Shown here piece after piece: positions 1-10,322 of a stretch of 64,000 bases of DNA. The notes beneath the pieces were generated by a model. The model was not told the origin of the DNA and did no database searches. It saw only the letters and a program-made list of their open reading frames with translations. How positions within the stretch are numbered: position 1 is the stretch's first letter; the number at the start of each line of letters is the position of its first letter. The position numbers and the translations under genes are program-made. This DNA is from Yponomeuta sedellus (lineage: Eukaryota > Arthropoda > Insecta > Lepidoptera > Yponomeutidae), in contig OW203725.1 of NCBI GenBank assembly GCA_934045075.1, forward strand, positions 16,738,269 to 16,802,268, read 5' to 3'.

Positions 1-1090
1 GTATCGATATAATTATAAAGTAACAGCGGCCCAAAAATCTCACAAAACTCATCGAACACAACCTTACTAACTCTAATTAGTACAGTTGCGCTTATAAACT
101 ATACCGTTATAAACTAAATCCGCTGTATCGAGGCAACAGTCAAAGTCTATTGCTGAAGGCAATTTTCCCATAGGACGTGGCAGTTTTGTTCTTAGCCCTT
201 TGGCTGCGTTAATTGGTTTATTCTTGTTTCTCGATGAGCTTTTTCCGATAGAACAAAGCGTGCTCTATTTGTTGGGCTAGGTAGACTGTCGCGGGGCGGG
301 CGGCGGTTGGGCGCTACCGTCACCAAAGAAGTTTAACTGGGTAACCGGAGTTGTTTGCGCCAGCAAACAGCAAAAGTCTGTAACCTCCTTTTTACTTCGA
401 ACTTTTTCTTTTTCTGTTATTCGTCTTTTAATTTTTCTTCTTGTAAAATATTAGCGCAAGCAGCACGTTTTATACGAAACCTTTCTAAAACTGAGATTAC
501 GAGGATTTACTAAGGAGATTGGGTGCAAGTGAAAAAAACTCTTTACTCGTTTCGATAAACTATATATTTATAGCAATTTCACAATCTTGTCACAAAAGTA
601 CATATTTATCTATCCATGGCTACGCATCTATTTATGTATTTACTAAAGCGACCATATGCTTATTGTAAGCTGTCCTTAGTAGTTGTTTGTTTGGAATCCT
701 TATGGCTCTAGTTCTAATCGCAATATTCCAGTTTTTTATTCTTGAGCTATATTCGAACCTCAAAAAACAAATAACTTCCATGCACATGCGCTTATCCTGG
801 ACCTAAACACGGATGTTCAAATCTGTAACGATAATTTATTTCGTGTCATAAATATCTGTCATCCTGATCGAGTTAAGCTTCTGCTAGCGAATACTTTATC
901 GCATAGGGCTAGATAAAGCGAGGGTGGATCGCCAATAACTCGCTCCATTGTTTGTTGGCGGCTGACTTAATAAGTTCGCGAATTTATTATGATTTGTAGG
1001 CTCCCTTGTCGTCTTATTACGCGCCTTTTAGCCGCATTCGACGCGAATGGTATTTCTATGACTGCCAATAAGAAAGCATGCCAATTTATT
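1..1090. other. Unique non-coding DNA, no gene seen
   Basis: No long open frame and no repeat shared with the rest of the window. Base composition alternates between AT-rich stretches and short GC-richer blocks (about 285-360 and 950-1050). This could be intergenic or intronic; nothing in it identifies a gene. Confidence 0.5.
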
Positions 1091-1489
1091 ACACTATTTT
1101 TATTTTTAATGCACTAGCCCGTGCTAAGGAACAAATTTAAAAACCTATTTAGAGGCTAAAAATTTCACCCATGCCGGGATTCGAACCCGCAACCTCTGGC
1201 TATCCGTACCAGCGCTCTACCAATTGAGCCAATGGGCGACTCACGGCATCAGTGAAATTTCGAACCTCCTTACAATATTCTCTGTATTACGTACAGGCAG
1301 CGACATCTGACTTAAGCAAATTGCATTACTTACAGCCCCGACTACCTACTTTGCAGTTAGGTTTTAACATCGGAACGATATCACTGTTGCCCATTGGCTC
1401 AATTGGTAGAGCGCTGGTACGGATAGCCAGAGGTTGCGGGTTCGAATCCCAGCTTGGGTGAAATTTTTAGCCTCTAAATAGGTTTTTAA
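1091..1489 (-). mobile_element. tRNA-like inverted-module SINE (family A), copy 1
   Basis: Read on the minus strand, the right edge is the 5' boundary (reverse complement of AGCCTCTAAATAGGTTTTT) and the left edge is the A-rich 3' tail (reverse complement of TATTTTTATTTTTAATGCAC). It holds two tRNA-like modules facing each other, at 1171-1238 and 1389-1460, each with an internal promoter-like B-box (GGTTCGAATCC). The segment between them is the SINE head. A target duplication is not clear here. The same modules recur at about 15 places in the window. Confidence 0.75.
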
Positions 1490-1663
1490 GATTCCTGCAA
1501 TTTAAAGGTATTTTTTTTATAGTCCGTTGCCGCCTGCACGTAGTTACGATTCATATTCGAGGCGAGGCACGCGCACATCCCGAGGAGCTAATTCGCTATA
1601 AATTGTGTTACGCTCTTCATTCGTTGCGTTGGAGTGTCAAAATTAAATTATGAATATACTCAG

Positions 1664-1795
1664 TGCCCCGTTGGTATAGCGGTATCACGTCTGATTATCA
1701 TGCCGCGGGCTGTGGGTTCAATTCATAGTACTGGAGCTGCCGTGCGTTTGTATAAATGGCTTCAGTTTCTACCAGTGAACTCTCTATGTATTCAC
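1664..1795 (+). mobile_element. tRNA-derived SINE (family C), 5' part
   Basis: A degenerate tRNA-like head (CCCCGTTGGTATAGCGGTAT, then GTGGGTTCAATTC as the B-box) is followed by the family C body with GCCGTGCGTTTGTATAAATGG. The same head and body recur at 19.4, 19.9, 23.7, 31.0, 43.1 and 43.9 kb. It is 3'-truncated. Confidence 0.6.
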
Positions 1796-2261
1796 ATTTA
1801 AACTGGACGGCTGAACGGATATTGTTAGAAGTACTACTATAAGGGTAAGATAAGATAAGAATATTCTTTACTGTACACTCGAAAAATAACAAATACAAAA
1901 TAATTACAACTTTTGTCATTAATAAAATTGTACTCTGTACGTACAATTTACTATGTAAAGTTCACTTTCATCGCACGGTCCAAAGAAGTCAACAAACCAA
2001 TAACGAAGAAAATAAAAATGGGATTAAAATATAACCAATAATCTATCTGCTGAGAATCAACGGTACCAACCTAGGTACTTCGCAATGAGTGGCATTAGTA
2101 AATCTAGGTCCCTCCTGTTCAGTAGTTAATGCTCAGAATTCGGGTTACTGGTCATTTATTAATTTGTCTTTCCTGTGATTTTTTTTTCCTTCATTTTTGC
2201 AGATTTCTTGGGGCCTATAACACTGTCATCATGACGATTCGATCAAAATTATGTTACGTAC
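1796..2261. other. Unique AT-rich DNA
   Basis: Contains a short (GATAA)n-like run near 1840-1857, which may be the end of the preceding insertion or of a LINE tail. Nothing else recognisable. Confidence 0.4.
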
Positions 2262-2450
2262 TAGCTGCTACCCTCGACTTCATTCGCGAAGAAATTTTCA
2301 TATGCATTTTACGGGATGAAAAGTAGTCTATGTGCTATTCCAGACTATAATCAATCTCTGCGCCGAATTTCATCCCAATTCGTTCAGCTGCTCTTACGTG
2401 TTATATTAACAAACATCCGTACATTCATACAAACTTTCACGTTTACTGAA
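2262..2450 (+). repeat. Dispersed repeat J, copy 1
   Basis: Shares an ordered set of blocks with 45938-46125: CGACTTCATTCGCGAAGA, CTATGTGCTA, GCCGAATTTCA and ACATAC/ACAAACTTTC near the end. It looks like the 3' untranslated region of an old non-LTR retrotransposon common in Lepidoptera, but no coding part is present. Confidence 0.5.
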
Positions 2451-2903
2451 GGAGTTATGAAGGAACGAAGAATCGGACAAACATATACAAACATACGACC
2501 CTAACACATTATCTTCCCTTTTGGGCAGCGCCGCAGTAGGGTAATTAGAACCTAGCTATAAGCCTAGTGTCAGTCACGGAGCCCGTGTCAAACGACCAAC
2601 CCACTTTGATATTCAAAATACTCTAATCAAGTCGATATTGTTACAGCGGCTTTTCATCATCTTAATACATCACATCTGTCGGCAATGTAATTACTTATGC
2701 GCCAAATATTGTAATGCCTAACCGAAAGTCGATGGCCCAAATAACTCACGATTGAAAGATTGACGACGCCTACTATTAGCGTCATGACAAATTATACAGT
2801 TCCGATTTTACGCGACGAGACGAGGTCTGGAAGGGTGGTATTCGGGAACGTTCGGTAACTTACCGAACCTAGGCACTTCCTATTGGTATTGCAAAACAAT
2901 TTA
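2451..2903. other. Unique DNA, no gene seen
   Basis: No repeat shared with the rest of the window and no credible open frame. Confidence 0.4.
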
Positions 2904-3086
2904 TCTATAATATAAAAATGAATCGCTGAATGTGTTGCTAAGCACAAATCTCGCGGCTGAACCGATTTCGCTAATTCTTTTTTTAGATTATTCCTTGAAA
3001 TACAAAGATGTTTCTTACGAAGAGAAAAATAAAACAAAATTAAATATTCTACTGTTGGCCGGTACGAAGTTCGCTGGATGAGCTAG
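2904..3086 (+). mobile_element. Short non-autonomous Helitron-like element, copy 1
   Basis: A 183-bp unit begins TCTATAATATAAAAATGAAT and ends GGATGAGCTAG. It lies between an A and a T, which fits the Helitron rule (5' TC, 3' CTRR, A/T target, no target duplication). The same ends are found at 7455-9792, 41813-41994 and, reversed, at 55842-56580. A short CGAA/TTCG dyad lies before the 3' end, weaker than a typical Helitron hairpin. It has no coding capacity, so assignment rests on ends and target alone. Confidence 0.55.
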
Positions 3087-3483
3087 TATTATGTAAAAAT
3101 ACATTTGCCAAGGCGAAAATATTTCGCGCGCGTCGCTTATTTTTTCACACAAGTATTGGTGTCGGTGGTGGTGTGTTCGTGTCTTGCTTCTGCTTGAAAA
3201 AGTTTGCATTAACTAACCGCATGGTGCTTGTGGGATTTTTGGCGGAATTTAGCAAAGAAATTTTCACATTTTAATGCTATTATGGATTTCCGCAAAGTAA
3301 CGCCTGTTTCCATACAGTAGCAAAAATATTTATTTCAATAAAATTTTACGCAGCTGTGGTCACCAAGCAAGGACAGATAAATGGAAATACACCCAGATTG
3401 AGGCTATTTATCCCCTGCTATGGACTAATCTGAAATATTTTTTTATTACTATTTGTACAAATTCGCAGCGGTCCCTTGTCGGA
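3087..3483. other. Mostly unique DNA
   Basis: A block near 3127-3155 (GCGCGCGTCGCTTATTTTTT) resembles the 5' leader of the Crypton-like element near 8737. Otherwise nothing recognisable. Confidence 0.35.
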
Positions 3484-3668
3484 TGCTGTCATGTATCTAA
3501 TGACAGTCGTTAAGCCATGTCAGAGGCCCTATGGGTAGATTGATAACTTCTGACAGTAGTATTCCGACTGACGGACTGACAACCCGAACTTGGCCCCCGC
3601 GGTGAAGTATGACCTTACCTTCCTGCGATGCAGGAAGAGACTCGTGCCCCAGCAGTGGGGACATACCA
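3484..3668 (+). mobile_element. 5S-type SINE tail (family E), 5'-truncated
   Basis: Carries the family E body and tail: GTCGTTAAGCCATGTCAGAGG, CTTGGCCCCCGCGGTG and the 3' block CTTCCTGCGATGCAGGAAGAG. The 5S-derived head seen at 22.0, 25.8 and 32.1 kb is absent, as expected of a truncated retroposon. Confidence 0.65.
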
Positions 3669-3790
3669 TTAACACTGTTTTTAACTATCACAAATATAAT
3701 CTGATTATAATAAAGTGCTGTCGTTATTTACAATAATTTTCAAGTTTGAAGAATTTATTTAAATTAAGTTTAGAATACACCTGTTGAATA

Positions 3791-3826
3791 GTGTGTGTGT
3801 GTGTGTGTGTATGTGTGTGTGTGTGT
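3791..3826 (+). repeat. (GT)n microsatellite
   Basis: A run of GT dinucleotides interrupted once by AT. It creates a spurious Cys-Val open frame. Confidence 0.9.
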
Positions 3827-4014
3827 TTAGAAGTTTTGGTACAGTCCACAATCAGAGTCAGCATTACGATGTCTCTACGTGCCGTGCCATTGAGTGTCGA
3901 TATACCAACACGTTTTTTTACGGCACAAACAGCAGTAAATTAATTTTAGTTAATTTAGAAGTTTTATTTTTTAATAACTTAAAGGGACTGTAGATCTGAG
4001 ACGGTTTTAATTTC

Positions 4015-4085
4015 AACTTGATATAGATGGACGGACGGACTGCAAAATGATCAGGTTCCGTTTTTTCTTTTGCGGTACGGAACTC
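4015..4085 (-). repeat. Fragment of dispersed repeat I
   Basis: Antisense piece with GGACGGACGGAC and GCGGTACGGAAC, matching the start of the long copy at 51.72 kb (GGGTTCCGTACC, GTCCGTCCGTCCGTC). Confidence 0.45.
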
Positions 4086-6217
4086 TGGAAATTATTGTTA
4101 GTCAACTCCATCATGATGACATATAAAATCCACACTTATTATTAAGAGTACAAATATATATTTTTAAAAATATAAAAGATACCCAACAAAAATCGATATT
4201 ACTACGGAATATTACTACAGTAACCATATTTCACCGGAACTTTCTGCATTGATTGTGTATCAATCAGTAAGTGCATTCATTGTGGTGCGATTAAATAGAG
4301 TAATTCATATGCGACAACACGTAGAAAACTTCGATGTAGTAACTTAATCGTCGATATGTTTACCCCTCAACTGTATCAATTCTACAACCGTGTAGAAGCC
4401 CACAGGAGCTTCAAGCAACACTCATAAATACCAAATAATTATCCCAGCTTCGGCCAGATTACGAGGTGCCACAAGTATTTGCACGGCGGGTGACCCATTT
4501 ATTCTAATACCTCGAGTATACAAAATGCGGCGAACCATTAAAAACTGTCGTGGATGGCGTCACGGCTTAAATTGCGAGAGGATCTTGATTTCGAAATTAT
4601 GTTTTAGTAAGATTATTTATCAGGCAATTGGTTGACACCAAGCCAGCGACATAACCACATCTTACTAAACTAATTTTATCCAATACGATGCTATGTATAT
4701 CTAATATCAAAGTCTTCAAAGACTCACGAGAAAAACAGACACGGAAAATTCGTCTGGAGCAGCTGAAGTTCAGCTTGGGTAAAAGATGAAACTACAACGA
4801 AAGTCGAGTCAAGACGTCACTTCAGAAGTTGTCAAGTGCCCCGGCGGTTACACGAAGTCTTTAATTCGCTCTCGTTTATTTGATTAGATAGAAAAAGGGA
4901 GGGAAATCTTAAAGTAATTAGCAATTGCTGTGTTGTCCTCCGCGTGGCAATGAACATAATTCGCTAATGCAGCGCAGCGGGCGCCTCGCCGGCTAATTGA
5001 ATCCAACAACATCCCCTCGCCCCCCCGCCTGTCTTGTCCGACTGCAACAACCGACCCCTTCTTTTGAATGAAAAAACATCTTTCACTCTCTCCAATTGCG
5101 TTGAACCAATGTTGTGAACAATATGCCGCAGAAATGTCGACTTGTTGAGCTAAAGAATGATCAACAAAACGGAGAATTTCACCTGCAATGGACCTTATTC
5201 TCCGGAGGGCCCGCGCACAATGCGGACCATCCCGAAACAATCGACTCCTCGCGCAGCACAATCCGGTTGCACTCCATTCGCACTGTTCCCTCCAAAACGG
5301 CGAGAAACGAGTGCAATTTCCCGCGTTCCGTATCACGAGCGACGTACAAAAATTGCTTTTCTGAACGTGAAAATATAGAGGAGGAAAAAAGGCTAGCGCC
5401 ATGCAAATTTTTGTAAAGTCATTCGGAGGCGTGCGTTTGTATTTCTGGGTAGGGGTAAGGAAGGCGAGCGATTGTCGTCGCGGGGAATTCCTTTATTTTG
5501 TAAGAGGGATATTGCGCGTCGGGTGCAGGCGCGTCGCCGGAGCAGCTGCCGCCTGAATAAGCGTTGTTTACCGGAGGACGTACGCCGATAGCGAAGTAAT
5601 ACGGCCCGCATCGAGTACTCAGATGCACTGAATGTCACGTTGCCATGCCGCGCGCCGCGCCCGCCTCGCGTTCTCTTATTAGACAAAAGATTGCCTGTCT
5701 CCAGTGAAATTTCATCTCTATCAATCACCTGTAACAGCGGTTCAATGATAAAAAATTCTTCAATCCAAAATGGACAAAAATTTTTAGTGAGTTGGCACAA
5801 CACAGTGACGAAGAATAGGCTCGTAAAAAATATATCAGGGATTTTACTTACTAACATGAAAATGAAATAAGTTGTAGAAACAAAATAGGACTCGACCTTA
5901 CAGGCTTCAGTCTCTAGATGGCAGGTCAAAATATTTTCCTAAAGTTTTGGTCAACAAAACTCGAAATTTGCTTTTGATTCATAGGTATTACAATGTAGGT
6001 GTATGTAAGTACCTGCGTTAAAACACCTCCTTCGTCATAACGTGGCTCAGTGGCGCAACAAAAGGGTATCACGGATTTATCGGATGATACTGGGGAAGGG
6101 TGTATTCTGGATACAGATGTAGGTAGGTACGACAAACTGGAAGGCGCAAAAGAACATCCTGAGAAATGAAGGGCTTAGTATTTAAGAAAATGACATTTTT
6201 TTTATGCTAAACGAAAT
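4086..6217. other. Unique region with a GC-richer core, no gene accepted
   Basis: No shared repeats. Between about 4870 and 5700 GC content rises and open frames of 100-178 codons appear on both strands at once (for example 4884-5402 and 5393-5929, minus). None shows a recognisable domain and the frames overlap antisense to one another, so I read them as chance. A conserved non-coding block or a promoter region is possible but untested. Confidence 0.4.
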
Positions 6218-6390
6218 TTTTTTCCGTAGCCTATACTCGTAAACGTCCCGCTGCAGGGCTCAGAGAGAGAGTATGGGCTTAACTACCCCGCCTGCCTACC
6301 ACGGATAGAAAATTTCAAGCGTATTTGAATACCTCACACACTCAGCTTTCCTCGATGTTTTCCGTCACAGTTAGCAAATTGTATTGCTAC
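6218..6390 (-). mobile_element. tRNA-type SINE (family B), 3' half
   Basis: Antisense copy with AACGTCCCGCTGCAGGGC (the tail block read backwards), AGAGAGAGAGTAT, and TTTCCTCGATGTTTTCCGTC. The same blocks occur in order in the complete copy at 46391-46712. Confidence 0.65.
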
Positions 6391-6400
6391 TATAAATGTA

Positions 6401-6668
6401 TATAAAAACCTATTTAGAGGCTAAAAAATCCACCCATGCCAGGATTCGATCCCGCGACCTCTGGCTATCCGTGCCTGCGCTCTTTCCAACTGAGCTAACG
6501 GGCGACTCACCGCATCAGTGAAATTTCGAACCTCTTTAATGTAGTTGGAAAGACCGCTGGCACGGATAGCCAGAGGTCGCGGGTTCGAATCCCGGCATGG
6601 GTGGAATTTTTAGCCTCTAAATAGGTTTTTAAAATTGTCCTTACCACGGGTTAGTGCATTAAAAATAA
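6401..6668 (+). mobile_element. tRNA-like inverted-module SINE (family A), copy 2
   Basis: Flanked by an exact TATAAATGTA duplication (6391-6400 and 6669-6678). The left edge is the shared 5' boundary AAAAACCTATTTAGAGG. It has an antisense tRNA-like module (about 6433-6505), a short spacer, then a sense module (about 6550-6602), and the 3' tail GTTAGTGCATTAAAAATAAT. It sits directly against the family B SINE on its left. Confidence 0.8.
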
Positions 6669-6711
6669 TATAAATGTACATAAATTTAAAACAAAGTCGG
6701 GTGGGAATTGG

Positions 6712-6892
6712 TGGCAGTGGTTAAGCCAAGTCAGAGACCTTAGGGCGGCTTGAAAAACCTCTGACTGTAAGACCAGCCACTAGTCTTGCAAGCCTCCACC
6801 AATCCGGACTTGGCCCCGTGATGGAGAATGACCTATACCTTCCTCAGGGTAGAGACTCATGCCACTCGGTGGGGACACAATGGGTTGGTGAT
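6712..6892 (+). mobile_element. 5S-type SINE tail (family E), truncated
   Basis: Contains GTTAAGCCAAGTCAGAGACC, GGACTTGGCCCCGTGATGG and GAGACTCATGCCACTCGGTG in family order. The head is missing. Confidence 0.6.
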
Positions 6893-7454
6893 GATGACTA
6901 GTTTAGTTTAGGCACTTCTGTCCACATCTGTTCGGCGGGTAGTAGGCAAAGTTCGTCGCGCGGGTCGACAGGCAATCCGGCGCGAGGTCAAGGCCCAGTC
7001 GCCTCGTAAATACAAATAAAAAGGATTCCTCCCGTCCGATGCTTATCGTGTTTTATAGGATCCGTAAACAAGAGCATTAATGTCGCTAAGCTGGAATGGG
7101 GCTGCGCTAACTGTTTTTCAGTTAGGGCCTGGGCAGTCATCTACACTAATCCTCGTTTAGATGGAGATTAGAGGTAGTTGAGGCCGTCAAAAGGCATGTC
7201 TCTTTAGTGATATCTAGGATTCCCGCTAACAAGCACTTACTTCAGTTTAAAACAATGTAATCTACAGTAATTTACGTCTACCGAGATGTAAACTTTTCTA
7301 GGATGAACGATTCTAGGATGTGAGTTCAGGTACTTGGTAAGTTCTGGTCATGGAGTAAAGGTCCGTGGCTAAGAAAAGTAATAGATAATGTTCTAAGATC
7401 TATAACGTGTAACGCCCTTATGATGACACACCAATGTGTACCTTTCCAATATCT
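6893..7454. other. Unique DNA, no gene seen
   Basis: A short stretch near 7080-7110 faintly resembles the C-terminal coding end of a LINE, but too little remains to call it. Confidence 0.35.
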
Positions 7455-8226
7455 TCTATAATATTAAAATGAATCGCTGAATGTGTTGGTAAGCGCAAAT
7501 CTCGAGATCAGCTGAACCGATTTCGCTAATTCTTTTATAACATATTTGCTCGTAAAGTGGTTGTAATTACACCAATTTCAATATCGTAATGTATCTCATT
7601 ACGTACTTGTGCGATAATGTAATGTAAAAGGCACGTGTTTTTTTTTAATAAAGTTTTAAGATACTCCGTCTAAAAATGAACGATACTTTTAAAAATCTTA
7701 GCAAAGAGGTTTTATGTCAAGAAAGTGGTCAATATTTTATGAATAAAATTAACTCTGGGAAATAACATATAACAAATAAACATTTAATTCTTTTTCAACA
7801 CACTTGCTCGTAAAGTGACTCTTATAACACCGGTTTAAGAACCATAATGCTGCCCATTATACACGCGTGCGTAATAATATTACAGCACAAGTGCTGTAAT
7901 GAATATAGTTTTAATTTTATCAACTACAGACAAATAATGACAGCAAAGAGTTTTTATATCTAAAAATAATAATTTAATTTATATTTTATGCACGTTAGTA
8001 TCAAAATACGATAACTAAACATTTATTTTCATCAAATTGCAATCAAAATAAGAAAAAGATAGACATATCTAAAAGCCAACTTGTAATTCAGAAATATCGA
8101 TTTATAGGCTGTATGGAAGTTGTTACATTTGCCTACATTTGACAGCGCGCAAATTAAAAAAGTAAGCGCGCGCCATTTTCAATCTCAGTTCTCAAGAAAT
8201 AAAACTTTTCATTGTTTATTGTGAAA

Positions 8227-8478
8227 ATGTCGAGTTCGAGTACTGATACTGAAGAGGATATGGTTTTAACTCCGCAAGACATACTTAATGAGGCGCAAAA
8301 TGCCAATGAAAGTTTGATACCCGAGAAATCTAGGGAAAAATATGTCGCAGCGTATGAAAATTTCCTAACATGGAAAACGGAAAAGAACGCGAACTCTTTT
8401 TCTGAGTCAGTATTTTTAGCGTACTTTTTATTTTTATTTACCTGTGCTTGTTTTTTATTTTCCTCACAAGTGTGTTGA
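8227..8478 (+). pseudogene. Truncated Crypton-like tyrosine recombinase N-terminus
   Basis: An 83-codon frame opening MSSSSTDTEED. Residues about 20-58, including LIPEKSREKYVAAYENFLTW and SFSESVFLAYF, have the look of the SAM-like core-binding domain found at the start of Crypton and Crypton-derived tyrosine recombinases. These enzymes act in the nucleus, cutting and rejoining DNA through a C-terminal Arg-His-Arg-Tyr catalytic domain. That domain is absent: after LAYF the frame runs into a hydrophobic, probably unrelated tail and stops. The frame at 8819-8872 opens with the same MSSSS and stops after 17 codons. Both are non-functional. The family call is from memory of the motif and could be wrong; a host KRAB- or ZMYM-like Crypton relative is the main alternative. 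Confidence 0.4.
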
Positions 8479-8489
8479 AAAACGTCGTA

Positions 8490-8601
8490 TGACACTCGTG
8501 AGCATTGGTCATTACAGACTCGGTTCCATAACTGCTCTCGCCTTCGGCTCGAGCAGTAAACCCACCTCGTCTGTAATGACCAACTTAGCTCACTAGTGTC
8601 A
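8490..8601. repeat. Large nested hairpin
   Basis: Left arm 8490-8519 (TGACACTCGTGAGC, then TTGGTCATTACAGAC) pairs with right arm 8569-8601 (GTCTGTAATGACCAA, then GCTCACTAGTGTCA). A second stem, ACTGCTC/GAGCAGT, lies inside (8530-8556). It sits just after the Crypton-like frame. Confidence 0.75.
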
Positions 8602-8889
8602 TAATGTACTATAATTTAATTAATTTTGACAATAAATTACAACCATTTATCTGTAACAAAAACACAAAAATATTAATTTACTTTATTAGTAATACTGGCT
8701 GTTTTTGTACCTTTGCCTAAAAAAAAAAGTTGATGCGCGCGCATCGCTTATTTGTGGACAAGTAAAAATAAATCCGCGCGCTTTTTCTTTTCGATGTAGG
8801 TATTTTTTTTATTTGAAAATGTCGTCAAGTAGTGATGATAACAAAGTCAGAGTTTTATTAATTTCCTTGTAAATATGTTATAAAACGTC

Positions 8890-9008
8890 GTATGACATAC
8901 GTGCGCTTTGAAAATTACAGCCTCTGCTTCCTTATAGCCCTCGCCGATGGCTCGGGCTAGTAATATCGCCTCGGCTGTAATTTTCAACTTACCGCACTTA
9001 TATCATAA
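8890..9008. repeat. Second hairpin of the same design
   Basis: TATGACATACGTGCG and GAAAATTACAGCC on the left pair with GGCTGTAATTTTC and CGCACTTATATCATA on the right. It follows the second MSSSS frame, so frame plus hairpin is a repeating unit. Confidence 0.65.
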
Positions 9009-9380
9009 TGTACTATTTTAATACAGTTGCTCAAAAAATGGCGTATTACAGGGACGTATAGCGTGCGGGATGTGGGCTATTACACACTCGTACTTTTTTT
9101 TACCTTTCCCGCACTCGTGCGTTTTCTTTCCCAACTGTCAAAATAATGTCTATTAAAAAGAAAAACCAACCAAGAAGTTTTTACTAAAAAAAATCATAGA
9201 AGTTTTTATGAGCTACTAATTTGTTTCATTATCAGATTTAATGATTTGATTGAATGAGTTAAGTTAGGTTTCGTTTCATTTCATTAAATTTCATTTTCAT
9301 TTCATATCAATAAAAAAAATCTACTGAAGACTTGGCTGTATGGGCATAGTTCCCTTTGCCTACTAGAATGGGTGAAGAAA

Positions 9381-9657
9381 AAAAATCTCTGCTTATATTT
9401 TTTTACGGTTGGCGCCATTATTCGAATAATATTTCTTTCTTTCACAACTGTATTAAAAATAGTCGTTCAGTACACGTGCGGAACCGTCATTGCAAAGAGT
9501 TCCGACAAATGTCTACCCGAGCCGAGGCGCAGCCGAAGGCGAAAAAAATAAGCAATTTAATAAAGAAAAATTATTTGAATAATGGCGCCAACCGTAAAAA
9601 TATAAACAGAGATTTTTTTACATTTATATATTATTTGTCGGAACTCTTTGCAATGAC
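9381..9657. repeat. Two interlocked inverted repeats
   Basis: Arm A (9381-9432, with ACGGTTGGCGCCATTATT) pairs with A' (9569-9619, with AATGGCGCCAACCGT) over about 50 bp. Arm B (9486-9510) pairs perfectly over 25 bp with B' (9633-9657). The order is A-B-A'-B', so the two stems cannot both form as simple nested hairpins in one strand. It lies at the right end of the insert in the Helitron-like element. Confidence 0.8.
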
Positions 9658-9958
9658 AGCCTTTCCACACTTGTAATGAAATATACTATTTTTAGAATAT
9701 TCCTTGAAGGACGAAGATGGTTTTTATGGAGGGAAAAATAAAAAAAATAAAGAACGACTATTAGGCGGTACGAAGTTCGCTGGGTCAGCTAGTGTGTAAT
9801 AAAAATAAAGGCTTAATGCACCTTTGGTCGGCAACCCAATCCGAGATGTTGTCACACTTTTGAGAAGTTTTGGTGATTATCAACAAGAAACTCTATTGTT
9901 TTATAAACTCTGTATCTCCCCACTCTTTATGTTTGGTTAAATATTGATGGATGTCATA

Positions 9959-10322
9959 CAGGGTAACGAAAATTCCTCAATTCCTGAAAACCATAAATTT
10001 AAGTTTATGTTTCACAACAACTTCTGCTTAATGTAACTTTTCTGACTTATGCTTTTCAAAATGTATATACAATTTAAATAAAGTTTTAATAGTGTGGATC
10101 CACATTCTTTACAAATGTCGCAGCCTCCAGTAAATTATTTTGTTACAAAGAAGAATATCCATTCTATAATAAACATTATTACGTGGTTTAAACTTTATTA
10201 TGGCATTAAAATCATCAAACACTACCACCAAAAAAAAATTAAACAAAAAAATATTTAATAGTCTGTGATAAAATGTAAAAAATTTCGTTTTTCAGGAATT
10301 GCACATTTAAGAGGTAGCCCTG
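9959..10322. mobile_element. Possible TA-flanked MITE
   Basis: Ends CAGGGTAAC and GTAGCCCTG form an imperfect terminal inverted repeat with TA on both sides. Inner blocks CAATTCCTGAAAA and TTTTTCAGGAATTG also face each other. No coding sequence; no second copy in the window. Confidence 0.35.

Larger units (their letters stand above)
7543..9020 (+). mobile_element. Two nested, related Crypton-like non-autonomous elements
   Basis: An outer unit starts with ATAACATATTTGCTCGTAAAG (7547) and an inner one with CAACACACTTGCTCGTAAAG (7798). Each then has a GCGCGC-containing leader, the start codon of a short frame beginning MSSS (8227 inner, 8819 outer), the inverse of its own start (CAAGTGTGTTG at 8467; AAATATGTTAT at 8872), AACGTCGTATGACA and a large hairpin ending in ATAATGTACTAT. 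The paired start/inverse blocks nest, so the inner element probably inserted into the outer. Family assignment comes from the short frame only. Confidence 0.4.
7455..9792 (+). mobile_element. Helitron-like element opened by a 2.1-kb insertion
   Basis: The left 88 bp (7455-7542) and right 102 bp (9691-9792) together match the short Helitron-like units at 2904 and 41813: TCTATAATAT start, AATCGCTGAATGTGTTGG, TAGAATATTCCTTGAAGG and the end GCTGGGTCAGCTAG followed by T. The match breaks inside TTCTTTTT, where 7543-9690 has been added. The 5' flank is T rather than A. Whether the insert arrived as a later transposition or as sequence captured by a rolling-circle element cannot be decided from this copy. 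Confidence 0.5.

Noticed and set aside
1171..1460. Family A inverted arrangement as chance twin-priming inversions
   Set aside because: Twin priming gives variable inversion points, whereas many copies share one 5' edge at AAAAACCTATTTAGAGG.
4884..5929. Open frames of 172 and 178 codons on the minus strand with overlapping frames on the plus strand
   Set aside because: No recognisable domain, antisense overlap in several frames, and a GC-rich stretch that makes stops rare by chance.
7081..7110. LINE ORF2 C-terminal fragment
   Set aside because: Only about ten codons resemble the family and the surrounding sequence does not.
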